The notes: generated by a model from the sequence alone, not told the origin. A DNA stretch of 64,000 bases from Venturia oleaginea (GCA_013176395.1 JABMLP010000006.1:372001-436000), one strand, 5' to 3'; positions 1 to 10,943 are shown, numbered from the stretch's first letter. Translations and numbers: made by a program.

Positions 1-1687
1 CCATGTGCATCCTTGGGATGACTTGGTGTGTTTCCACCAGGTAGCTAAGTCTCTTAGCGATTACTGCGTCCATGGCCTTGCCAATCGTATTCAGGAGCGC
101 AATAGGTCGGTATGCCTTTGGAGTCGAGTAGTCGTCCTTCCCTGGTTTGCGTAGCACTACCGTGGTCGAGCTTTGGAAATGTGTCGGGTAGTGGCCCAGT
201 TGTAGGCTCTGGTTCATGATTGTCGCCAGGTGTCCCACCAACATATAAGATGCCGTCTGCAAGGCCTTGTTTGGGATCCCATCCGGTCCCGGGGCCTTGA
301 AGGGTGACGCTGCTTGTATTGCGTCCAGTACCTCCTTCTCAGTAACGTTTGGCATTGGTATACAATCATCATATCTTGCATCCTGTAGATCGTCGAGGTC
401 TGCTTCTGGCGGTGCTGGGAAGAAGGCGTCCCGAAGGAGAATCGTTTTTGCCGAGGGTGTAGTAGCCTGGTTGCCGGTCGTCGGACACTTGATAATTGGC
501 GTCACACTTGGGGGCTGGCTTTCTCTATTGCGCGCCCACTTGGCTATTTTCCAGAGGGATTCAGTGGAGCTTGCTGCCATTTCTACGCGGTCTCTGTGTG
601 CTTGCCGAAGCGCCTTCTTGATCGTCCGTGTCTTGTGGTTCCTCGCCTCGCGGTAGTTTTCCCATGTCTCCTCCGTGTGTCTTCTCTCGTGTATGCGCCT
701 TAGACGTTTTGTATCTGCCAATGCTCTCGAGCATGTTCCGTCCCATCCCTCTTTCGCCTTGGTGCATGGTCTTGTGAGGGGAATTGTCTTCGCTGCTGCA
801 TCTTTGATCGCTTTGACTAACTCCATCGTGTACATGTCTAGCGCTGCTTTCGTCCTTGGTCTCCTTCGTGCCGGTAGGGTGTCTCTGAGCGTCCCGCAGA
901 ACTCCTTGCAGTCTAGGAGTTTCCAGTTGCATCCTGGCCTGATTTCCGTGGAGCGCGTCCGGAGATCCAGTATGATGCTGATGGGGAGGTGGTCTGAGTC
1001 GTGGTCTAGCTCTCTGTCTACTCTGCTACTGATGGTCCTGTCAATCAAGCCTAATGTCATCCAGCACATATCAATCGTCGTCCTGCTGCTGCCTTCTTCG
1101 TACGTTACCGTTCCGGGCTGCAGCATGCTTGACATATCAAATCTCTCCATAATTTCGATAAGTTCTTCCGCTTCTCGGTCTTCGTGTGCGACCTGCGCTC
1201 CGCCCCACATTCTATGGTGTAAGTTCAAGTCGCCTAATACCATCTGTTCTTTCAGCGCGTGTTCCTCCAATCGAGCTCTTAGGGTCGGCAGTGAGCTGAT
1301 GCGGTTTGGCATGTTTTGGACCGTATTGTAGACGTTGTGTATTACCAGCTCGTTTTCTGTTTGATCGCCATTGCTGATACTGATTCTCAATGAGCAGACG
1401 TCTCTTGTGTGCTGTTCGAATTGCAGGCTGCCGTGGTCTAGCCTTTTGTTGACAAAGAAACACACCCTTGCTGGGCCATCCTCCTTGTTCGTTGTCGGAT
1501 AGTATAAGTGGAATATATTCTTCGCTGGGTGGTGTGTTGTCGACATGAAGGGGTTGCGCCACGGTTCTTGGATAGCAATAATATCGTATTCTGCTACTCT
1601 TGGATCACGGAGTAGAGTTGCCATAACCGTATCCCTTGATTTGCGTACGTTGTACTGTAGTATATTAAGTTGGTCCTTCTCTTTCAT
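1..1687 (-). CDS. LINE ORF2: APE-type endonuclease plus reverse transcriptase (partial, cut by window edge)
   Basis: Reading the minus strand from the ATG at 1687-1685 gives an uninterrupted frame of about 560 codons to the left edge. The N-terminus has the endonuclease/exonuclease/phosphatase signature (LQYNVRKS near residue 10, AIQEPW near residue 40, GDLNLHHRMWGG near residue 160, DHDSDHLPI further on). The reverse transcriptase domain follows, with KAPGPDGIPN and RPIALLNTIGKAMD. In this family the endonuclease nicks the target and the RT copies the element RNA from the nick. The start codon overlaps the ORF1 stop as ATGA, so translation probably depends on termination-reinitiation. The RT catalytic block and the C-terminus lie outside the window. 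Confidence 0.9.
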   Translation of the reverse strand, partial: MKEKDQLNILQYNVRKSRDTVMATLLRDPRVAEYDIIAIQEPWRNPFMSTTHHPAKNIFHLYYPTTNKEDGPARVCFFVNKRLDHGSLQFEQHTRDVCSLRISISNGDQTENELVIHNVYNTVQNMPNRISSLPTLRARLEEHALKEQMVLGDLNLHHRMWGGAQVAHEDREAEELIEIMERFDMSSMLQPGTVTYEEGSSRTTIDMCWMTLGLIDRTISSRVDRELDHDSDHLPISIILDLRTRSTEIRPGCNWKLLDCKEFCGTLRDTLPARRRPRTKAALDMYTMELVKAIKDAAAKTIPLTRPCTKAKEGWDGTCSRALADTKRLRRIHERRHTEETWENYREARNHKTRTIKKALRQAHRDRVEMAASSTESLWKIAKWARNRESQPPSVTPIIKCPTTGNQATTPSAKTILLRDAFFPAPPEADLDDLQDARYDDCIPMPNVTEKEVLDAIQAASPFKAPGPDGIPNKALQTASYMLVGHLATIMNQSLQLGHYPTHFQSSTTVVLRKPGKDDYSTPKAYRPIALLNTIGKAMDAVIAKRLSYLVETHQVIPRMHM

Positions 1688-3315
1688 AGATCCGAGTCCT
1701 CATCGATTTCCATGTATTGTGTGTTTCTACATGTTAGGGTATTGCCCTCTAGCGCCTCAAGCGCTCTCCTCGACATCTTCGTTGCTCTTTGTGGCCTTTG
1801 ACTCTGGTGTGATCCTTCGTTCTCCTTGTCTCCTGGAGCAGGTCTCTTTTGTCCATTTCCAGGTAATAGTTGCATCCCTCTGGTCCTTGGCCCTTGGCGT
1901 GAGGTCAGGTCTGTGGTTGACCTCGTTCTTCCAGGAGGTTCTCGGGCGGAATTTTGAATAGGTATTTCATCACAGGTGAACATCGTAGGGTGATACCGAG
2001 GTCTGTTCGCGTACGCTGCCTTTGTCCGAGTGAGTTCCTCCTTCCTAGTTGGGCATTGTTGACTCCATGCTTCATGGGCTCCCTGGCAGTTGGCGCATTT
2101 CCTAGGTGTGGTCTGTCCAGTCTTCGAAGGGCAGTCCCTAGAACTATGTTCTTGCGCACAGTAGCCACATGTTTTCGCTGCTTTGCATTGAGTTCCTATG
2201 TGGCCGTATTTGTAGCACTGAAAGCACTGCTTCAGTCGGCATTGTCTCTCATATCGTTCGCTTTGACACATCTCCCCTTGCCACACCAGACCTTCATCGA
2301 TGATCTTGTTTGCGTCCTCAGGCTTGGTGAACTCAATGATGACCGACGACATCGCTTTTGTTGGCGCCTTCCGGGTCAACCATCCAATGTATTTGATGTC
2401 CGCGGTTGGAATAAACGGCTTATTGTCTTGCAGAATGGCGTCTCTAGTTTCCTCGAATTTGTCTGTATTCATCGTACTAGTACGTATGCCATGTACAAGA
2501 ACGCCATACGTTGGATTTCGTACTGACGTCCCGTTTCCAATACGTGGGGTCCAGTCCTCCGTGAATTGTCTGAGAAGCTGCATTTCACTATTTGTCGCCG
2601 TTCTGATGCTCAGATCTCCGCTTTTGAGCTGGTTAGCAGACATGATCTTTAGATTGGCTATATGTTCGTTTTGACTTTGGGAAATGGCTCGGTCAACGTG
2701 GGCTTTTAAATTGCGTGGATTCATTGCGCGCAGGCTCTGGATCGTTTGTGCGTTCCTGATGTTTACGATAATCTCACGTCGGACCGTCGCGGGAGTCTTG
2801 ACACTTTGGGTTTGTATGCTATGTGTGCTTGTAGCTAGCCCTCCTCGGGTAGCGGCAGCAGCATAGCTCATTGGCATGCCTGTTTGGAATTGTGTCCCTT
2901 TGTTCTTGATATCACTCGCTATTCCTGCAACGGTCTTGCTCACCTCTGTTGCCTCTTTCGCTGCCGTTTTCGCTTCCTCACCAATAGTGATGTTCTTCTG
3001 TGTGTCTATTCTCAGAGCTTTAAGTTCTCCCTTTATCCCAGCTATCTCCTTCGCCGTTTCCTTTGTGTCTTGAGTCATCTCAGTGTGTATAATGCGTAGT
3101 TGATCGTGGACGGTTGTCATATCGGGGGTCCTTTGGGCCTTTGCAATCAAGGGCAGCATCGTCGTGATAATTGCCTTTACTTGGTCTGGGGGTACAGGTA
3201 GAGCCTGTCCGCTTTCGAGGTAGAGTAATGCGTTTCGAAGGTGCCTTGTGATTTGTGTAGCGTGCTCATGAAGTCCGGTCGGCCAGACCACCTCTTGAGG
3301 CCACGGTATTGTCAT
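1684..3315 (-). CDS. LINE ORF1: gag-like RNA-binding protein with three zinc knuckles
   Basis: An intact 543-residue ORF. The N-terminal half is rich in Lys, Glu and Ala and looks partly coiled coil (residues 80-130, with ETAKEIAGIKGELKALR). The C-terminal third has three CCHC-like knuckles: CFQCYKYGHIGTQC, CGYCAQEHSSRDC and CANCQGAHEAWSQQC, around residues 365-425. The tail is basic and polar. In LINEs such proteins coat the element RNA and form the ribonucleoprotein needed for transposition. The stop codon shares two bases with the ORF2 start (ATGA). No frameshift or stop interrupts it, in contrast to the neighbouring gypsy element. Confidence 0.88.
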   Translation of the reverse strand: MTIPWPQEVVWPTGLHEHATQITRHLRNALLYLESGQALPVPPDQVKAIITTMLPLIAKAQRTPDMTTVHDQLRIIHTEMTQDTKETAKEIAGIKGELKALRIDTQKNITIGEEAKTAAKEATEVSKTVAGIASDIKNKGTQFQTGMPMSYAAAATRGGLATSTHSIQTQSVKTPATVRREIIVNIRNAQTIQSLRAMNPRNLKAHVDRAISQSQNEHIANLKIMSANQLKSGDLSIRTATNSEMQLLRQFTEDWTPRIGNGTSVRNPTYGVLVHGIRTSTMNTDKFEETRDAILQDNKPFIPTADIKYIGWLTRKAPTKAMSSVIIEFTKPEDANKIIDEGLVWQGEMCQSERYERQCRLKQCFQCYKYGHIGTQCKAAKTCGYCAQEHSSRDCPSKTGQTTPRKCANCQGAHEAWSQQCPTRKEELTRTKAAYANRPRYHPTMFTCDEIPIQNSAREPPGRTRSTTDLTSRQGPRTRGMQLLPGNGQKRPAPGDKENEGSHQSQRPQRATKMSRRALEALEGNTLTCRNTQYMEIDEDSDL

Positions 3316-3328
3316 CTCTCGTTTCTAC

Positions 3329-3366
3329 GCGCTCGGTGGTGTGGCCCGCTCGCTAGTGAATTACGT
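3329..3366 (+). repeat. Orphan Fot/pogo terminal inverted repeat
   Basis: This stretch matches the right end of the Fot element at 49789-50915 almost base for base (GGTGTGGCCCGCTCGCTAG, then TGAATTACGT followed by TA). No other part of that element is present. On its left lies the 5' end of the LINE, and on its right a gypsy LTR that lacks its first bases. It is most simply the right edge of a Fot copy that had inserted into the LTR at a TA and whose body was later lost or replaced. Confidence 0.8.
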
Positions 3367-3368
3367 TA

Positions 3369-3545
3369 TGGCTATCCTGCAGTCACGTTACTTCATGGCC
3401 TTAGCGTGTCGTGCACAGCCACCTGTGGCTAAAGCGCTACATCTTTGCGCTTCCGAGGTCTTTTGCTCTCTACCTAAGATTCTCCTATCACACCCAGTAC
3501 TTAGAGCAATAGACCTATCTATGATCTCTTTTGCTTGCCGTGACA
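3369..3545 (+). repeat. 5' LTR of Gypsy-1, truncated at its 5' end
   Basis: Matches 9517-9693 with few differences and ends TTGCCGTGACA. About the first 15 bases (TGTGACGGCACAGC in the right LTR) are missing and replaced by a Fot terminal repeat ending at 3366. Confidence 0.85.
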
Positions 3546-3652
3546 TTATCTTAGGTCTATCTTTTGCCTGGGAAGGCCATTGCATGTACGTATCGTGTAT
3601 TATCCGCAACTGTTGACGCAGACACCGAAAACTGCGCAGGTCAACACAAACC

Positions 3653-5405
3653 TTGAGACTCTTCGAAAAGTCTCTGCACCTTAAGGCCCTACGAAAAGCC
3701 TTCGAACTTGAGACTCTTGAACAGTCTTTGAAGCCCCGCGAACAGCTTCACGAACAAAGAACATTGACGCTTTCAACACGAGAGACTGCGCTCAAAAAAG
3801 AACCCAGAACCCGACTTGCTAGCGACAGCCGACCCCCGACCGACGAACCTTACGAATCTCCGACTGACGAAATCCTCAAACCCTACCTCAGAATGACTAC
3901 CCTCTATGAAGGCGATACGCGCCTTACCCTATTGCGGGATGGAGTCGTCGACATTGTAGAGATGTCAGACTTGACCAAGGTAGTCCCTACACGAGAGGAT
4001 TCCAATGATGACTCTCAGACGCGATATGAATACCTTAAGTTGCCAGGAACTAGGCTTCTTATGAGAGATGTGAACTTCCAAAATGACAAGCTACCTATAC
4101 AGGCCGACGAAATCAAGGCCGCAATGCTTACCAACTCCGATACATTCGCAGCTCAAGTTATCAAGTGGAACTGAAAAGAACAAGCCTGGACAGCACAGAT
4201 ACCGATCTTACGAGAAATTACTGAGCAGGTAGTCGACCGAGCAAAGCAACTGTACGACACCAATGTAGGTTCTCTACAGACCCAAGTAGCCAACTTGAAA
4301 GATGATTTGGAAGTCAGCCAGACAGAAACTACCATAGCAGAGACGCGCAATGCGGACTTGACGTCCCGCGTTACAGACCTAGAAACACAGTTGGCTACTG
4401 CAGAAAAGCTGAAGGCAGAATGGTTCGACAAGCACCACGAGACCTTGGTCAAGAATCGAGAGTTGACCAAGCGACTGATGAATGGAGAAGGTGGCGGTAG
4501 CAGCAACGATTCCTTCTCAAACCTAAAGAGTAGTCTCCGCCTCCCAAATCCCGATGAACTGTCAGAGAAGTCTACCGCAAAGGACTGGAAGCACTGGAAT
4601 ATGGACATGCGCAACAAGATCAGTCAGGAAAAGTACGATGATGCCGGTGCCAAAGCCTACATACATCCTGAACCGAGTGAAGGGAGGTGCCAAAGATGCC
4701 CTCATAGTTCTACATAATGCCCTAGGCATGGAACTGGATAAACTGACTGCTGAGCATATGTTTGAAGCTATGCGCTAGCGATTCCAGGACCCATTCGAAC
4801 TGCGCAATGCGAGGAAAGCCTACAGGGACCTCCAGATGCGACAATACGGCGACCTCCATGAGTTTAAGAATAACTTCCTTACCCTGGCAGCAGAGGCCCA
4901 GGTGCCTAAGGACAACTACAAGGAGGATTTCTTCGAGAAGCTGTACAGCAGATTGTAAGAAGGACTAGCACGAGAAGCCGACGACCTAGAGGTGTCCTTC
5001 GCATTACTATGCAGTACAGCAGCCAGCATCTCTCGCACCTACAAGGCAGCTTATGAGAAGCGACAAGCAGAGATTAGGAAGACTGCGGACAAGAAGAACG
5101 ACAAGAAGCCATCTGGTGCATTAGGCAATGGAGGCAACAGTAACAACAGCAGCCAGAATAGCTCAAGGCCTGGCTCATCTGGGGCTGAATTCCCCATCCG
5201 CAACGCGCAGACCGCTATGGATTCTGGAAGCTATCGCAACTTCGGACTCGACAAAGACGAAGCCATGAAGCGCGCCAAAGAAGGACGCTGCTTCAAATGT
5301 GGAAATGCAGGACACCGAGCTCGAGAATGCAACCAACAGCAGGTGAATGAACTGAATGCGGAAACCGGTGCCTTAATTACCTTGGAACAGCCAAAAAACT
5401 TGTAG
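3653..5405 (+). pseudogene. Gypsy-1 gag (broken)
   Basis: Pieces of a gag polyprotein appear in successive frames. The N-terminal part (3653-4174) ends at a TGA, after which the same frame continues to about 4670. A frame change follows near 4670, then stops near 4776 and 4956. The capsid-like stretch (FQDPFELRNARKAYRDL, near 4780) resembles the retrotransposon gag family, and a nucleocapsid CCHC knuckle CFKCGNAGHRAREC lies at 5291-5332. Not translatable as one protein. Confidence 0.85.
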
Positions 5406-5461
5406 GCCTGGTAGAAGTCACCCAACCAGGTCCTTTCAATCGCGATCTCGAATTTCGATAT

Positions 5462-8400
5462 ATGGTGCAGAAACTTGACCTTTCAAAGGTCTTTGGAGGA
5501 ACCCCTCTCGCTTTTGACTGCATTGTGTATTTCAATGGACTGACCGTGAAACTGAAGGCATTAGTGAACACAGGTGCCAATGGATATGCATTCATGAACC
5601 GACGACGAGCAGAGAGACTCCGCAAGACTTTTCAGGAAGTAATTCGAAAACCATTACCACAAGCAGCAGTGGCAACTGGTTACGCCAATGGTGCCAAAGA
5701 GGACATTACTTATGCGACTCTCCTCCACCTGGAACTGCAGGGCAGACAGGAATACAACATCCCATTTCTGGAAGTGTCACTTGGGCATCACGATATCATC
5801 CTAGGAAGAGCTTGGCTGGCCCACAATCTGGTTCTGCCAGACTATGAGCTACACCGATTGATTTGGAAAGGAGATGGGAGGCCCAAGGAACAGCCTATCC
5901 AGCAAAGGGTTGTTATTGACTTGAGTCCATTTACTGACTACCTCAGCCCACACGATCAGAAAGGACATTCTGCGCAGACACAATGGAATGGATGCTCAGG
6001 ATAAGCAGATTACTGATGGCAGAATGAGTATGCTTCGAAGGCAGGCTAGGTCAGATGCGGACAAAGTTTTATCGCAAACTATGGCGCAATCGACGTTTCT
6101 CAACGATTCTGAGCCTGTGGACCTGTCTGACGCGAAAGTAACACGAGACTTCCGCGAGCCTACCACGCCCCAACTAGATCGACTCTACCAACCTCCATCC
6201 GTTGTGGACGCCGAAGAAGATGCTGAAGATGACTACTTTGGCTCATTAGGTGACTGCGACAGCGACAGCGGCTGCTCTAATCTCTCGGACCTCTCAGACC
6301 TCGAGGAGGAATCCGATTCCAACGATTTTGAGGACCTCCCTACAACGCATAGTACATCATTTGAATGGGACAGAAGCAAGGCATGTAAGGCCATGGATAA
6401 TGAGATATGTAGGAAGGCCCATCAGGCTTTTATTGCCGAACTGAATTTCCCCCGAGGAGGCCTGTGGATATCGATCTCAACTTGATTAGTGCCCCAGCAT
6501 TTCGGTCGAATCTCAAAGACGAACAGGCAGTCGCTGGTGCAATATCTCTTCATGAGGTGGAACTGCCAATCTGTCAGAAGACTGCTGGCTTGGAAAGCTC
6601 ACTGCATGACTCTCTAGCACAGTATGAGGACAGACTGAAGATTGCTCTTGCTGCTATCGAAGGCAAGCTTCCTGAAGATGAAACCCCTGAAATGAAGGAA
6701 CTCATTGCACAGAAATTGCCAGGGAAGCACCAACCTTTTGTGGACGTCTTCTCAGAAGCAGATTCCAATCGTCTAACGGACCAAAAGAAAGGAGTGGACC
6801 ATGTCATTGAGCTGGAAGACAAGAATGTTGTACCTGGGTATTGTCCTCTCTACAACATGTCTCTGGATGAGCTGTTGTTTGTCAAGGAATGGCTCCTACG
6901 AAATCTGGAGTCAGGCTTTATCGAGACAAGTTCATCACCTTTTGCATCACCAATTCTCATTGTCAAGCCGACTCCTGTGGGGGAGAAGCAGAAATACCGA
7001 TTCTGTATTGACTACCGCAAACTCAATGTGCTGTCAAAGAGGGATAGGTATCCCATCCCACTGATTGGAGAGACTATGAACCGATTGTCAAAAGTCAAGG
7101 TATTCACCAAACTAGATATCAGGCAGGCGTTTCATCGCATTCGCATGGCTACTGATTCCGAGGATCTCACGACATTTCGGACTAGGTATGGCAGCTTCAA
7201 ATGCAAAGTCATGATGGAAGGATTGGCCAATGGACCTGCTACCTGGCAGCGATACATGAACACAGTGCTCATGGACTACCTCGACGACTTCTGTACCGCA
7301 TATTTGGACGACATTCTCATTTACTCTGACGATCCTCTGACGATCCTCTGACCCATACCGAGCATGTACATAAGGTGCTGAAATGACTGAGAGACGCAGG
7401 ATTGCAATGCGACATCAAGAAAAGTGAGTTTGACGTGATAGAGACCAAGTATCTGGGCTTCATTATCGGCACAGAAGGTATCCGAGTGGACTCAGAAAAG
7501 ATCGCTGTTGTCAAGTACTGGAAACAGCCCAAATCAGCCAAGCAGATTCAGAGCTTTATAGGCTTCTGTAACTTCTATCGAAAGTTCATCAAGGGCTTTG
7601 GCCGCATTGCCAGACCTCTCATTCGCCTGACCCGGAAGTCGGCCAGTTTCGACTTTGACGAAGACTGCATTGACGCTTTTGAGAAACTAAAAGAAGCCCT
7701 CACCACTGCACCAGTCCTAGCCCTATATGACCCTTTCAGAGAGACAGTTATGGAGACCGACGCATCCGACGGCATTGTCGCAGGCCAATTATCACAGCGA
7801 GGTGATGATGGTAAGCTACACCCTGTTGCATTCTTCAGCAAGACCATGAATGTTCATGAAATGAACTACGAGATCCATGACAAGGAAATGTTGGCCCTGA
7901 TTCGAGGCCTGGAAGAGTTCAATGGTGAATTGAGAGGTATTCAAGATACCTTTACCGCTATCACTGACCACCGAGCGCTGGAGTACTTCACCACCAAGCG
8001 ATGACTGAGGCCAAGACAGGCCAGATGGGCGGATTTTATTGCAGGGTTCAACTTCAAGATTGTATATCGACCCGGCAAAGAAAACATCATTGCAGACGCT
8101 CTGTCACGGAAAGTAGAGGAGCTTCAGACTCAGAAGGCCATTGCCGAGCAAGGGCGAACAATGCAGTTGATCCCAGACTCAGTGATAGGCAACGTCGAAC
8201 TGTTGCCCATCTCTCTCAGTGGAGATCAGGTACATCTAGTGGATCGCTTATTGAAAGCCAACCGCACTGCTATATCACTCGAGGAATTCAGAAACCTCGC
8301 CGGAAACGAGAAGCATCCACACTTGACAGACGACAATGGGCTGCTGCTGTTTCAGGGTCGTCTTTTTGTGCCAGAAGAAGACCACCTGCGAACCCAGTTG

Positions 8401-9243
8401 CTTCAAGAGATTCATGGGTCATTACCATCAGCTCACCCAGGACTAAACAAGACTAGAATCATGGTTGCCAGGCAGTTTTACTGGCCAAAGATGAACGCCG
8501 ACATCGACACCTTTGTGAGCGCATGTCAATCATGTCGCCGTGCAAAGAAGCCAAGGGATAAGATGCCTGGATTGCTGAAACCCTGACCAATCGCACAGAG
8601 ACCATGGCAACATATCTCCATGGACTTCATGTCATTCAACAAAGACAAGCATGGTTATGATAACGTCTTCGTGGTTGTTGACCGATTTGGAAAGAGACCA
8701 TTCTCCCTGCCCTGCCACAAGACGGTGAAGGCGAGAGATGCGGCATTGTTGTACTACACACACATCTACCGTATATATGGGCTGCCTGACACCATTGCGT
8801 CCGATCGAGACCCTAGGTTTATCTCGGATTTCATCAAGGAACTCTCTGCTATTCTAGGCATTGACTGGAAACTGAGCACGGCCGTACATGCGCAGACTGA
8901 TGGACAGACTGAGATTGTAAATCAAGCCTTACAGAATAATCTCCGCCATTTCGTGGATCATTATCAGGCAAATTGGTCAGAACTGCTACCCGCCATGGAC
9001 TTTGCAGCAGCTACCGTACCTCACGATTCCACCGGACTGGCCCCTGCAGAACTGGAAATGGGTTTCCCACCACGAATGCATTACGATTTGGATGCCCGCA
9101 ACAAGCAGCCGATAACCTCATTGCAGCGGCTCAATCGAGAAGAAGCACAAAGTTACAGCACCCAAATGCATGAGGCTTGGGAATTCGCTCGAAATCAACT
9201 CCTAGAGAACAAGGATGATGAAGCGTTGATGATGGTGGAATAG
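5462..9243 (+). pseudogene. Gypsy-1 pol: protease, RT, RNase H, integrase (broken)
   Basis: An aspartic protease-like region (ALVNTGANGYAF, with N in place of the usual D-[ST]-G serine/threonine context) lies near 5555. The RT spans 6900-7560 with FCIDYRKLN, KLDIRQAFHRIRM and the catalytic YLDDILIYS. RNase H follows (METDASDGIVAGQLS near 7750). Integrase has an HHCC zinc finger (HPGLNKTRI...CQSCRR, 8430-8540) and a core starting MDFMSFNKDKHGYDN at 8620. An 11-bp tandem duplication (GACGATCCTCT, 7328-7349) just after the RT active site shifts the frame. In-frame TGA codons occur at about 7384, 8002 and 8584. The chromodomain is absent. Confidence 0.92.
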
Positions 9244-9486
9244 AGCTAACCGGATTGTGAGAGAGGTTTATTGCGCAAAGGTCGCCAATCACTCTGGATT
9301 GATGGAAAGAAGATTGGAGAAGAAAAAAAAGTTGATCGATTTTAACGGGATTTTGCTCAAATTTTTCGCTCCCTGCGGTCGCCTCAGTGCAACCAATGAA
9401 ATTCAGAGCGAAGGGGCATTTGCTACGCGTTTTTGCTTGGGATTGACCAGCCTAGATGATACCCACGGGTCTGATTTGGCCCTCTT

Positions 9487-9693
9487 GAAGGGGGGGGGTA
9501 GTGTGACGGCACAGCATGACTATCCTGCAGTCACGTTACTTCGTGGCCTTAGCGTGGCGTGCACAGCCACCTGTGGCTAAAGCGCTACATCTTTGCGCTT
9601 CCGAGGTCTTTTGCTCTCTACCTAAGATTCTCTTATCACACCCAGTACTTAGAGCAATAGACCTATCTATGACCTCTTTTGCTTGCCGTGACA
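9487..9693 (+). repeat. Polypurine tract and 3' LTR of Gypsy-1
   Basis: A purine run (GAAGGGGGGGGGTAG, 9487-9501) immediately precedes TGTGACGGCACAGCATG at 9502, the LTR start; the LTR ends TTGCCGTGACA at 9693 (192 bp). The purine run is the expected plus-strand primer. LTRs with the same ends occur at 11492, 41413 and 43191, so one LTR superfamily has been active repeatedly here. Confidence 0.88.
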
Positions 9694-9736
9694 TGATCTT
9701 ATATCATCTATGTAACGATCAACCAATCATAAGGAG

Positions 9737-10943
9737 ATAGAGTGGCATGCATTTGAATGCACATGAATGCAATCAAATACATCCGAATACAACCGAATAC
9801 ATGTCCACGTGATAGTATCCGTAACGTAGTCTATAGGTCTATGCGCCATATATGCCTGTGCGCCAACCCCACCGAGTATTCTTACAAAAAACGTATATAT
9901 TTCAACAACACCGCCATGTATAACAGTAATTACATTTTAATTGGTTCTTGACGCTCTGGGCAGGTCCTAGCATTATGCTCAAGCGACTGGCATACGCTGC
10001 ACTTTGGTGGTGCTCGTTGCCGTACCTGAGCAGGTACATTTTCAACCCCCTCAGTAGGCGTATTCTGCTAGCCACCAGAGACCTATCTCGTTGGTTGTCC
10101 AGCCGTTCTCGCTCACGCCAATTGCCCAATCTGGTGGTAGGATCACGTCTGAATACCAGGCTGCCTGGTGCATTACTGCCTCGAAAATAACGAGCGGAGG
10201 GATTGGAAACCCTTTCGCACAAGTAGCCTCAATAACCGTAACCCACTCACGGTTGCCTGGCTGCGTTGTCCTCGGTCTCCCAGCCTTATCTGCTCCTGTA
10301 ACAACCTTTGCAGTTGAAATTACCCCCATCTGAAAACCAGTCTCGTCAAAATTGTAGATATCGTCATCGAGGATGCCATGCTCAGCTTGTGTACGTCGTA
10401 CGCGTTCAAACCAGGCTCGAATTAGGTCTAGGTCTTCGCATTTTGCTCGCTGGTAGTCGTACTTGCGGTTGTACTTCGATTTTAGTACGTCGTGGCGGTT
10501 AATAAAGTTGCGTACCCAGCATTGGCCTGCAGAGACGAGTTGGCCATGTTGACTGGCTAAAAGGCTTGCCATAGTCCGTACGGCGGCAACAGTAGGTGGC
10601 ATACCGCGTTCATCCATTGAAAGTATACGCTGTACAAGGTACTCTTCTTCGGTGGGTGTAAGGAGGCGGTTTTTCGCGGTAGAACCAAGTCGTGGTTGAG
10701 TACCAGCAATACGGCGTTGCAGGGTATCTCGTGGGACGTCATAGGCTTGCGCGGTAGCTCTATAGCTTTGAAAATCGCCGTTTTTATAGGCTTGAACAGC
10801 TAGTTCAAGCCTACCTTCTCGGTGTAAGGCCTCTTGTCGTTGTGGCGGCATGCCAGTCCTTGATACCTCAGGCATAGTGCACGTGATAGATGCCAAGGAA
10901 TGCATTGACATGCATATATATGCATGCAGATGCAACGGTGTAC
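9737..10943 (-). mobile_element. Truncated Fot/pogo-like DNA transposon (Fot-A)
   Basis: The body is a minus-strand pogo-type transposase N-terminal half. The proposed ends are only weakly supported: both are rich in TGCATG and share a GCAxxxxAATGCA pattern, next to TA at 9735-9736 and 10944-10945. The 3' part of the transposase is missing, and the remaining 300 bp towards the left end have no recognisable coding. Confidence 0.5.
10051..10875 (-). pseudogene. Fot-A transposase, C-terminally truncated
   Basis: I took the start at MPEVSRTGMPPQRQ (ATG at 10875) because related copies begin a few residues before a similar PPQ segment. A psq-type helix-turn-helix (EGRLELAVQAYKNGDFQSY) is followed by a CENP-B-like DNA-binding region (LTPTEEEYLVQRI ... 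NRKYDYQRAKCED). The DDE domain then starts with the first catalytic aspartate in YNFDETGFQMG and runs to SENGWTTNEIGLWWL. It stops there, before the second catalytic aspartate (DGHxSH in the relatives), so the protein is inactive. About 275 residues remain of the roughly 550 in full-length relatives. Confidence 0.85.

Larger units (their letters stand above)
1..3330 (-). mobile_element. Non-LTR retrotransposon (LINE, Tad/I-like), 3' end outside window
   Basis: Two ORFs are arranged in the order ORF1 (gag-like, zinc knuckles) then ORF2 (endonuclease and reverse transcriptase), which is the layout of Tad-type and I-type fungal LINEs. The element runs off the left edge of the window, so its tail, RNase H domain and target site are not visible. 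Only about 15 bp separate the ORF1 start from a Fot-type terminal repeat remnant at 3329-3366, so the 5' UTR is missing or truncated. Both ORFs are open in the visible part, unlike almost every other element here, which suggests a recent insertion. Assignment to the Tad clade is inference; I could not compare RT sequences. Confidence 0.88.
3369..9693 (+). mobile_element. Ty3/gypsy LTR retrotransposon, degenerate (Gypsy-1)
   Basis: The order is LTR, gag with CCHC knuckle, protease, reverse transcriptase, RNase H, integrase, polypurine tract, LTR; RT before integrase is the Ty3/gypsy order. The LTRs (3369-3545 and 9502-9693) are nearly identical over the shared part, but coding frames are broken by at least four in-frame stops and several frameshifts. 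The 3' end of pol lacks the chromodomain that a close relative at 41603-43370 still has, so it has an internal deletion near 9240. The TSD cannot be checked because the 5' end of the left LTR is gone. Confidence 0.93.
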
